NCBI RefSeq assembly: GCF_008000815.1
Contig: NZ_CP042806.1
Coordinates: 5,456,001 to 5,520,000, forward strand
Source of the DNA: Terriglobus albidus
Lineage (GTDB): Bacteria; Acidobacteriota; Terriglobia; Terriglobales; Acidobacteriaceae
Reading direction: 5' to 3'
Length of the DNA: 64,000 bases
Every line of letters starts with the position of its first letter. The first letter of the stretch is position 1. Shown here piece after piece: positions 18,164 through 25,005 of the stretch. The notes under the pieces are model-generated. The model did not search any database and was not told the DNA's origin. It saw nothing but the letters and a program-made list of their open reading frames with translations. Made by a program: the position numbers and the translations under genes.

Positions 18164-18622
18164 ATGAGTTTGCAAAGCGCTACTGAGTTTACGAACACCC
18201 TTACGTCCAATCCCGAACTGGCTGCTACCCTCTTCCAGTCTGCCAACGGCAAGACTGTTTCAGAAGCAGCCGCCATCGCCAGCGATCTCGGCAAACAGCA
18301 CGGTTTTGACTTCACCGCCGATGAAGCCATCGAGGCCCGCAACGCCTACGCTTCAGCCAACCCCCTCTCGGAAGAGGAACTGGACTCGGTTGCAGGTGGC
18401 GGAGATTCCGCCCCTTATATCGGCACGATGATCGGCACCGTTGCCGGTCAGCTCGCTCCCACCGGAACTGGCGGCGTCGTCGGAGCCGGCGTTGGAGCCG
18501 GTGTCGCTACCGCCGTTGGCGGCGGCTCTGCATCCGAGTCTGTCGCAGCCGGTGCTGTCGCGGCAGCCAACAACTTAAACGAATCCAAGAACATCGTGCA
18601 GCAGATCTTCAGCGGCTGGTAA
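18164..18622 (+). CDS. Nif11-like double-glycine precursor peptide
   Basis: A 152-residue precursor. Residues 1-79 resemble the Nif11-type leader (MSLQSATEF start, GFDFTADEAIEARNA helix) and end in LSEEELDSVAGG, the classic double-glycine cleavage site of C39 peptidases; a third Gly follows. Cleavage after Gly79 would release a 73-residue core, rich in Gly (about 16), Ala, Val and Ser, with GxxxG-type runs (GVVGAGVGAGVATAVGGG) like helix-packing bacteriocins. The core has no Cys, so no thioether or disulfide chemistry. It has a single Tyr (Tyr85) and a single Trp, the C-terminal residue (Trp152). The first fits a phenol-oxidising enzyme and both fit aromatic prenylation. Start supported by GGAA 7 bp before ATG. 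Confidence 0.87.
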   Translation: MSLQSATEFTNTLTSNPELAATLFQSANGKTVSEAAAIASDLGKQHGFDFTADEAIEARNAYASANPLSEEELDSVAGGGDSAPYIGTMIGTVAGQLAPTGTGGVVGAGVGAGVATAVGGGSASESVAAGAVAAANNLNESKNIVQQIFSGW

Positions 18623-18629
18623 ACGCGGC

Positions 18630-20075
18630 TTGTCCCTCGAAACAGACGTACTCGCAGAGTTCAGAGCGGCCATCGGCGAACAACATGTTCTCACCGAGGC
18701 CGCTCTTCTGCGTGCCTGCGAAACCGCGACCTTCCCAACTACCCAACAGGTCTTCGGCCTCCTACAGCCGGCCTCGGCGGAAGAGGTTGCTGCATGCGTG
18801 AAGGTCGCGGCCAATCATCGCGTTCCGCTCTACCCCATCAGCCGCGGACGGAACTGGGGGCTGGGCTCGCGTGTGCCATCGAACCATGCCGTGCTGCTCG
18901 ATCTCTCACGCATGAACCGCATCCTGCACTTCGACGAGCGCTTCGGCTGCCTCACCCTTGAACCCGGCGTGACCTTCGAGCAGGTGCATGCTTTCCTGAT
19001 TAGACAGAAGGCGCAGTGGTTTCTACCCACCATCGGCGGTCCGCCGGACGCCAGCGTGCTCGGTAACTTTCTTGAACGTGGCGACGGCATCGGCCCTCGT
19101 GCCGAACGAACAGCAAACATGGCCTCGCTGCAGGTGGTGCTGGGCGATGGCTCGATTATCGATGATGGTTATGCGCGCTTCGAGGATATTCCGCTTGCAT
19201 TGCTGAGTGCTATGCCCGCGGGCCCGGCCTTCAGCAGCATCTTCACCCAGTCAAACCTCGGCGTCGTTACGCGCATGACGGTCTCGCTCGCGCGCCGTCC
19301 CAGTCATCTGCAGATGGTCTATGCCCCGATCCCCGATGAACATCGAGTATGTACCATCGATGCGCTGCAGCAATTACAGACGGTCATTGGCTCCGAAGCA
19401 TTCCTCACGCTATGGAACGGCGGCAAACTGAACGCGCGCGGTCAGGCTATGCCGCAGGTGGATGCGAATGCATGGTTCCTCAGCGGAGCTCTTTATGGCC
19501 ACAGCAGCCTGATGGCGCAGGCACAGAAAGAAGCCGCCATCGCAGCGCTTGCATCGGGGCTTCCCGCGTTGCAGTTCTTCGATGAAAGCAATCTGCCTGA
19601 CTTTCAACAGCAGGCCGGCATCTATCTCGGCCAACCCAGCACGCTCAATCTGCAGAGTCTTTACGCCGCATCGCAACGAACGATGCCGGAGACTCCCGAT
19701 CCCGACCGCGACGGCTGCGGAGCCATCTGGCTCTGCCCTGAGATCCCCTTTGATGGAGCCACGATCGTGCGAGCGATTACTCTCTGCGAGACCATCCTTC
19801 GCAAGTACAATCTCTCACCCATTCTCGGCATGAGCGCGCTGTCATCACGCACGGTACGGTTCTTCGTCTCTATCCTCTACGATCGCACGGCTGAAAACGC
19901 CGATGAGAACGCCATGCAATGCCACGATGAGATGCAGGCAGCGCTTCTGGCTGAAGGCTTCTATCCCTATCGGCTCGGCATCCAGTCGATGAATGCAGTC
20001 GCGCCTTCACCACTGCTGGAACGGATCAAAGCAGCACTGGATCCGAAGGGGATCCTGGCGCCTGGGCGTTACTAG
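18630..20075 (+). CDS. FAD-linked oxidase of vanillyl-alcohol oxidase / 4-cresol dehydrogenase type
   Basis: A 481-residue flavoenzyme beginning with TTG 7 bp after the precursor stop, so almost surely co-transcribed. The FAD-binding half has PISRGRNWGLGSRVPS, LDLSRMNRILHFDERFGCLT, LEPGVTFEQVHAFL and LGNFLERGDGIGP, which match the order and spacing in 4-cresol dehydrogenase and vanillyl-alcohol oxidase. Near the C-terminus, YPYRLGIQSM holds a Tyr-Arg pair (447-448) like the phenolate-binding pair of that family, followed by LDPKGILAPGRY. The family oxidises para-alkyl phenols, and tyrosine is one, so I infer that the core's single Tyr could be the substrate. It could also act on a small molecule. 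No signal peptide, so it acts before export. Confidence 0.85.
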   Translation: MSLETDVLAEFRAAIGEQHVLTEAALLRACETATFPTTQQVFGLLQPASAEEVAACVKVAANHRVPLYPISRGRNWGLGSRVPSNHAVLLDLSRMNRILHFDERFGCLTLEPGVTFEQVHAFLIRQKAQWFLPTIGGPPDASVLGNFLERGDGIGPRAERTANMASLQVVLGDGSIIDDGYARFEDIPLALLSAMPAGPAFSSIFTQSNLGVVTRMTVSLARRPSHLQMVYAPIPDEHRVCTIDALQQLQTVIGSEAFLTLWNGGKLNARGQAMPQVDANAWFLSGALYGHSSLMAQAQKEAAIAALASGLPALQFFDESNLPDFQQQAGIYLGQPSTLNLQSLYAASQRTMPETPDPDRDGCGAIWLCPEIPFDGATIVRAITLCETILRKYNLSPILGMSALSSRTVRFFVSILYDRTAENADENAMQCHDEMQAALLAEGFYPYRLGIQSMNAVAPSPLLERIKAALDPKGILAPGRY

Positions 20076-20168
20076 GGCGAGGCTGTGTGAAAAACAGCAC
20101 TGGCTTTTGCATTGCCCTCAGCGGCTAAAGCCGCCTTCTTTCGTGTCGATATACGACACGGCTAAAGC

Positions 20169-21444
20169 TGTTCAGTTCCATGACATCCTTTACACCTTGT
20201 CTCCAGACATCCTTTACAGGTTTATGCCTGTTTAGGGGTGTTTTTGGATGGCATGGAGGAAGGTGGAAGTGGAAGCGCAGCGATTGCGGTTTGTGGAGGC
20301 GGCGATGATTGGAGAGCGATCGTTTTCGTCTCTGTGTGTGGAGTACGAGATTAGCCGTCCGACGGGTTATCTGTGGCTGAAGCGATACCGTGAGCATGGA
20401 GCGGCCGGCATGCAGGAAGCCAGCCGCAGGCCTCTGCTGAGTCCCCGTCAGAGCCCTGCCGAGTTGGAAGAGCAGATCGTGTCTTTACGGCGCCAGCATC
20501 CTGACTGGGGTGCACGTAAGCTTCGCGTTCTGCTCGGCCGATCTGGGGTGAAGGTGCCATCGTCGACCGTACATCGAGTGTTGCGTCGGCACGGTCTGAT
20601 CCACCGGCTGGACAGCCATCCACAGGCCACTGGCAGCTTCTGTCGCGAGGCGCCTAATCAGCTCTGGCAGATGGATTTCAAAAGCCCTAAGGGATGGAAC
20701 GCGCATCTTGGCCCCTTATCCGTGTTGGATGACCACAGCCGCTATGCCTTGGTGTTGGAGCAACTGTCCTCGGGTGAAGGTCTCGTCGTCCAACAGAGGC
20801 TGGATAAGGCGTTCTCTGACTGTGGGTTGCCCGAGGCCATGCTGATGGATCACGGCCAGCCCTGGTGGAACGCGCAGTCACCAGGAGGATGGACGCAGCT
20901 ATCCGTGTGGCTGATGCGGCTGGGCATCCGGCTGTACTTCTCCGGAGTCCGCCACCCGCAGACCCAGGGTAAGGTGGAACGCTTCCACGGTGCCCTGGAG
21001 CGGGCACGGAGAAGGTGCGGGCCGATGGATACGCCGCCTGGCCAGTCATGGCTGGACCGCTTCCGGGAAGAGTACAACCATGTTCGTCCCCATGAAGCGC
21101 TGGACATGGAAACGCCAGCAGACCACTGGCACCCCAGCCAGCGAGAGTACACCGAACCACGTAACCCCGCGTATGCCCCGGATGCCGAAGTGCGCGAGCT
21201 CAACAGCAACGGAGCGCTCTGGCTGGACGGACGCAGCTGGCAGGTAGCCGGAGCCCTGGCTCATCAGCCTGTCCGTCTCGCTCGCATCGATCAACGCATC
21301 CTGATCTTCTACGGTGACACGCCCATCCGGGAACTCGACCTCACGGGGCAGGGTTCCACGATCGTGGAACCCTGCCCCGCAAACTCACTCAATCTGTAAA
21401 GGATGTGTGGAGACAAACTGTAAACCATCTCTGGAGACTAGACA
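20169..21444 (+). mobile_element. IS481-family insertion sequence, complete
   Basis: A 1276-bp element. The two ends are 51-bp imperfect inverted repeats, both starting 5'-TGT and ending in a shared ACATCCTTTACAG. Each end holds two copies of a motif like CTCCAGACATCCTTTACAG. The element is flanked by an 8-bp direct repeat, GCTAAAGC, at 20161-20168 and 21445-21452, the likely target duplication. Removing the element restores a perfect hairpin (GACACGGC-TAAA-GCCGTGTC), so it hit a family A repeat. The single transposase gene is intact, so the element may be recent. Confidence 0.85.
20248..21399 (+). CDS. IS481-family transposase
   Basis: A 383-residue DDE transposase. An N-terminal helix-turn-helix region (FSSLCVEYEISRPTGYLWLK) is followed by a second HTH-like stretch (GARKLRVLLGRSGVKVPSST) and the integrase core with D in WQMDFK, D in LMDHGQPW and E in KVERFHG. 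The typical HPQTQGK and YNHVRPHEAL stretches are present. The stop codon lies inside the inner right inverted repeat. Full length, no frameshift: probably active. Confidence 0.93.
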   Translation: MAWRKVEVEAQRLRFVEAAMIGERSFSSLCVEYEISRPTGYLWLKRYREHGAAGMQEASRRPLLSPRQSPAELEEQIVSLRRQHPDWGARKLRVLLGRSGVKVPSSTVHRVLRRHGLIHRLDSHPQATGSFCREAPNQLWQMDFKSPKGWNAHLGPLSVLDDHSRYALVLEQLSSGEGLVVQQRLDKAFSDCGLPEAMLMDHGQPWWNAQSPGGWTQLSVWLMRLGIRLYFSGVRHPQTQGKVERFHGALERARRRCGPMDTPPGQSWLDRFREEYNHVRPHEALDMETPADHWHPSQREYTEPRNPAYAPDAEVRELNSNGALWLDGRSWQVAGALAHQPVRLARIDQRILIFYGDTPIRELDLTGQGSTIVEPCPANSLNL

Positions 21445-21662
21445 GCTAAAGCCGTGTCCTTAAGCAAGACGATTCGCGTAAAACGCGAATGCTCATGCTG
21501 ACGCATGAGTAAGATATTCGAGCGAAGCTTGAATCGGCGGATATCAACACCCAGGCCAGCTCTGCTGGCTGTCTTGCTTAAGGGCACGGCTTTAGCCGTG
21601 CCGTAAAAGCCCTGCAAATATGCGGCTTTAGCCGCTGAGGTACTGATCTTACAAAATGAAAC

Positions 21663-22664
21663 CTATTCTCTGACCTCAGGCAAACCGACTTGCTTAGGTC
21701 TCCGGCCCCCCGCCGGCATGTAATACAGCGAAAAGTTCTCAACCTCTCCACGCTCCAACTCATGCATCGGCAACGAGACCACCATATCCAGCAGCGGAAC
21801 CTCTCCATAGAGACCATGCACCCGCGCCGCAACAGGATGCGGTACCCACTTCGCAAGAAACGCAGATGGCTCCATCGGATGAAGCTGCACCATCAGGTCC
21901 CGGTTTCGGCTCGAGATTTGAAAGTGCGTCCACAATGCCTCTTCCATGGCACACATGGTCTGCCGAGAAAGCACCGGCTGCAGCCGCGCCCGCACACTAT
22001 CGGAAGCAAACTCTTCCGCCGTAACATCCGGATAGCTGCGAAACCCCGTCGACCCATCGAAACAAAGATCGTATCCAAACAACAGCGAGGGGTGCAGATG
22101 CAATGCATCGAATAACTCATCCCTCCCGTGCATGGCCAGCGCCTTCTGTACCGGATTACGTACAACCCCAGTCTCATCGTCCGCAAAGAACCACAGCTTC
22201 AAACGCGATTGCAATGCCTGCTCACGAAGATCAAGACCGACGACCACACGGCTGACACGTGTCCAATCGATATCGCCCTCCAGAAACCGCCACAGCAAGG
22301 AGAGGTCCAGTGCAGGAGCCTCCGCCGCTTTCACCGCTTCGAAGAACGACATCACCCCGGCAACGAATCCCTGCACATCTTGTGGTACGCAAAAGAGATT
22401 GAACCTGCCGGCTTGAACGCTGTCTCCTGCAACCTTGATCGACAACTCCACGGTTGCATACGCCGCCTCACGCACCAGCTCGCGGAAGCCTTGATAAGCC
22501 ACGCTCACCTGCACCGCCTCTCCGATTCCGAAGATACGGCAGTGTGTCTCCATCCACCGGAGGTTTTTAGCAATGTGCCAGGCAGCAGGTTGCTCCGCCA
22601 GCATGCGGATGTGAGCCTGTACCCGTTCCTGAAAGCCTGCAGTTCCCGAGGAAGATATCGACAC
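21663..22664 (-). CDS. LynF/TruF/PatF-like peptide prenyltransferase (putative)
   Basis: A 333-residue protein with a GTG start. Several stretches follow, in order and spacing, those I recall from cyanobactin prenyltransferases (LynF, TruF, PatF): SRVVVGLDLREQALQSRLKL, LLFGYDLCFDG, AARVHGLYGEVPLLDM and, near the C-terminus, HELERGEVENFSLYYMP. The length also fits (about 290-330). That family transfers dimethylallyl or similar groups to Tyr, Trp, Ser, Thr or other positions of ribosomal peptides. No signal peptide or membrane span. It is convergent with the peptide cluster and separated from the FAD oxidase by repeats and the IS. Family call is by eye from remembered sequences; substrate and link to the precursor are inference. 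Confidence 0.68.
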   Translation of the reverse strand: MSISSSGTAGFQERVQAHIRMLAEQPAAWHIAKNLRWMETHCRIFGIGEAVQVSVAYQGFRELVREAAYATVELSIKVAGDSVQAGRFNLFCVPQDVQGFVAGVMSFFEAVKAAEAPALDLSLLWRFLEGDIDWTRVSRVVVGLDLREQALQSRLKLWFFADDETGVVRNPVQKALAMHGRDELFDALHLHPSLLFGYDLCFDGSTGFRSYPDVTAEEFASDSVRARLQPVLSRQTMCAMEEALWTHFQISSRNRDLMVQLHPMEPSAFLAKWVPHPVAARVHGLYGEVPLLDMVVSLPMHELERGEVENFSLYYMPAGGRRPKQVGLPEVRE

Positions 22665-22820
22665 TGAGGGCCATTCTAGTCAATTCCAGCGAGTCTAGCC
22701 ACCGCGGGACCTGGAGGCCAACAAGCAACTTCGTTACAGTACCGGGCTATATCGCGCCTATCCATTCCTATCGAATCCACATCTCCACCGCCGGATAGAG
22801 TTGGCCTCTGGGGGTGTGCA

Positions 22821-23909
22821 GTGTCACACTTAGGAGCGATCGGTTATTTCGCTGTGAAGCGCCTCTCGATGCCTCTGAACTTCAGCCCGTTGAAAACTGA
22901 CCTGCTCGCAGTTGCAGCGTGTGTTCTCGCCCTGCCACTTGCCTGGGAGCTGGATGCGCCTTCCTCGTGCCTTCTGCTTGCGGTGATGGTAAGCAGCCTC
23001 TATGGCGGCCGCCGTTCCGGATATATTTCGGTCGTGCTTGGAGCGGCACTGTTTTATGTATTCTTTCTTACGCCACGGTTCAGCCTGTTTCACCCAAGGG
23101 GAGAGTTCCTGCGTCTGTTTGTCTTCATCGTGGCCATGGTGCTGGCGACGGAGTTGATTGCGGCGAGGCACCGCGCGGAAGAGTCACTCCGCCAGACACA
23201 GACGAAACTCGCACAGGCAACACAGACCGCGACAATAGCCGAGTTCTCCGCCTCGGTGGTTCATGAGATCAGCCAGCCGCTCAGCGCCGTCGTAGCGCAC
23301 GGACAAGCCAGCCTGCGCTGGCTGCAAGCCGATCCTCCGAACTTCGCAAACGCCCAGGCTTCCGTCGAACGCATCGTTCGAGATAGCAAAGACGCGGTGA
23401 GCATCATTAAGGGCTTGAGGACTCTCTTTCGCAGGTCGCCGCTGCAGAAGGCCCCTATCGACCTGCGACCGGTTGTCAGCGAGGTCGTCTTGCTGGTGCG
23501 CGGCCGCGCGGAGAAAGACGGAGTTGTCGTCGAGGTCCAACTCTCGAAAGATCTGCCGTTGATCTTTGCTGACCGCATTCAACTGCAGCAGGTGCTCATG
23601 AACCTGGTATTGAATGGCATCGAATCCATGCGCGATGTCACCGGCCGGCAAAAGACTTTGGTGATCCACTCGCGAGAACAGGATGACATGCTGTTGGTGG
23701 AGGTCCGCGATCAAGGTATCGGCGTCGAGAACTTCGACAAGATCTTTGAGACGTTCTTCACCACGAAAGAAAGTGGCATGGGAATGGGACTCTCCGTCTG
23801 CCGCTCGATCATTGAGGCCCATGATGGTCGCCTGTGGGGAACGCCGGGGCCGGTTGCCGGAACGGTTTTCAGCTTCACAATTCCGGTTTTTCGGGAGCAT
23901 ACCGCATGA
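22821..23909 (+). CDS. Sensor histidine kinase with DUF4118-like membrane domain
   Basis: A 362-residue kinase. The N-terminal 110 residues hold about four membrane helices of the DUF4118/KdpD-like type (LLAVMVSSLYGGRRSGYISV, PRFSLFHPRGEFLRL). The HisKA region has the H-box VVHEISQPLSAVV, His148 being the phosphorylation site; it resembles FixL-type kinases. The ATPase domain has NLVLNGIES, DQGIGV and GMGMGLSVCRSII. Start is GTG at 22821; an ATG at 22869 is an alternative. The stop overlaps the start of the response regulator (ATGA), so they form a pair, and they lie just before an RND efflux operon. Confidence 0.9.
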   Translation: MSHLGAIGYFAVKRLSMPLNFSPLKTDLLAVAACVLALPLAWELDAPSSCLLLAVMVSSLYGGRRSGYISVVLGAALFYVFFLTPRFSLFHPRGEFLRLFVFIVAMVLATELIAARHRAEESLRQTQTKLAQATQTATIAEFSASVVHEISQPLSAVVAHGQASLRWLQADPPNFANAQASVERIVRDSKDAVSIIKGLRTLFRRSPLQKAPIDLRPVVSEVVLLVRGRAEKDGVVVEVQLSKDLPLIFADRIQLQQVLMNLVLNGIESMRDVTGRQKTLVIHSREQDDMLLVEVRDQGIGVENFDKIFETFFTTKESGMGMGLSVCRSIIEAHDGRLWGTPGPVAGTVFSFTIPVFREHTA

Positions 23910-24541
23910 GCGCCAGGCAGCCGATCGTCTACATTGTCGATGACGACTACAGAGTGCGGGAGGCACTGCAGGCACTGCTCGCATCGGCGGGGTACGAGGT
24001 CGTCGTCTTTGACTCAGCCGCGTCCTACCTGAACTTCAATCGGCCGGACAGAGCCGCATGTCTCATCCTCGATCTGGATCTTCCCGGCATGAATGGTCTG
24101 GAACTGCAACGAAAGATCGCCGGAGAAGATACGCCTCCCATTGTTTTTCTTACAGGGCACGGAGATATTCCCTCTACCGTCAAGGCGATGAAGGCGGGCG
24201 CGACCGAGTTTCTTTCAAAGCCGTTTGACGACGAGGAATTGCTCCGGTCCGTCGAGGCCGGCCTTCAACTCGATGAAACAACGCGAGCCAGATTTGCTGA
24301 GCTTGATGTCATCCGGAAGCGGTACGCCCTGCTGACTCCGCGGGAGCGGGAGGTACTTCCCTTCGTGATCGCAGGGCTTTTGAACAAGCAGACCGCATGG
24401 GAACTGGGCACCAGCGAGATCACCATTCGCATCCATAGAGGCCAGATTATGAAGAAGATGGAAGCAGAATCCCTCGCAGATCTCGTTCGGCTCGCCGCCA
24501 GGCTGGGAATAGAGCCCCTCTCCTCTAATACAAAACGATAA
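23906..24541 (+). CDS. FixJ-family response regulator (REC + LuxR HTH)
   Basis: A 211-residue regulator starting at the ATG that overlaps the kinase stop. The receiver has the acidic pair VDDD, phospho-acceptor Asp in LILDLDLPGMNG, Thr in FLTGHGD and Lys in FLSKPFDDEEL. The C-terminal LuxR-type HTH reads LTPREREVLPFVIAG ... ITIRIHRGQIMKKM. It is probably the partner of the upstream kinase and a likely regulator of the RND operon that follows. The frame is open to 23834, but that part overlaps the kinase. Confidence 0.92.
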   Translation: MSARQPIVYIVDDDYRVREALQALLASAGYEVVVFDSAASYLNFNRPDRAACLILDLDLPGMNGLELQRKIAGEDTPPIVFLTGHGDIPSTVKAMKAGATEFLSKPFDDEELLRSVEAGLQLDETTRARFAELDVIRKRYALLTPREREVLPFVIAGLLNKQTAWELGTSEITIRIHRGQIMKKMEAESLADLVRLAARLGIEPLSSNTKR

Positions 24542-24594
24542 TTGTTGGCCCCCCACCGAATTTCCTACGATGAAACTCGATCGCAGGAGACCGC

Positions 24595-25005
24595 ATGGCC
24601 GCTGGAAAAACATCCCGTATCGTCGCAGTCGTCGATGACGACCACCGCGTGCGTGAATCGCTGGAGCAACTCTTCCGGTCCGCAGGCGTAGAACATCTTC
24701 TCTTCTCCTCAGGGGAAGAAGTTCTTGCCCATGAAGGAACACAGCAGATCGGTTGCCTGGTCACGGATGTTCGCATGCCGGGCATGGACGGCTGTGAGCT
24801 CCAGCGTCGGATAGGAAGCAAGCTGCCTGATCTGGCCGTTATCTTCCTCACGGCGCATCAGGACGATGCCGTGTGGCGTCACGCCCGGCAACATGGGGCC
24901 TTTGCCCTTCTCTACAAACCATTTGACGGTGAAGAACTTCTCCGCCTTGTAATGCTGGCCCTAAGGTGGAGCCGCACACGGGAGGCTTTCGATGTGGATT
25001 GTTAG
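24595..25005 (+). CDS. Single-domain response regulator (receiver only)
   Basis: A 136-residue stand-alone receiver: VDDDHRVRE, Asp in LVTDVRMPGMDG, Thr in FLTAHQDD and Lys in LLYKPFDGEELL. No output domain. A good ribosome binding site (GCAGGAG) precedes the ATG. Its last 14 bp overlap the RND permease gene, so they are co-transcribed. It may compete for phosphate with, or relay to, the FixJ-type regulator just upstream. Confidence 0.9.
   Translation: MAAGKTSRIVAVVDDDHRVRESLEQLFRSAGVEHLLFSSGEEVLAHEGTQQIGCLVTDVRMPGMDGCELQRRIGSKLPDLAVIFLTAHQDDAVWRHARQHGAFALLYKPFDGEELLRLVMLALRWSRTREAFDVDC

Larger units (their letters stand above)
20118..21649. repeat. Composite family A hairpin array, interrupted by the IS
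   Basis: Outer arms CTCAGCGGCTAAAGCCGC (start) and GCGGCTTTAGCCGCTGAG (end) are inverted to each other. Inside them lie a second pair, ACGGCTAAAGCCGTGTCC-TTAAGCAAGAC and GTCTTGCTTAAGGGCACGG, and then several different palindromes between 21469 and 21575 (ATTCGCG-TAAA-ACGCGAAT type, CTCATGC-TGAC-GCATGAG, GCCAGCTCTGCTGGC). The IS481-type element at 20169-21444 sits in the loop of one hairpin. A matching intact array is near 36.65-36.9 kb. Confidence 0.7.

Noticed and set aside
20248-21399. Transposase considered as part of an IS3-type pair (orfA/orfB)
   Set aside because: Single uninterrupted frame of 383 codons, no frameshift site, and ends starting with TGT; fits IS481.
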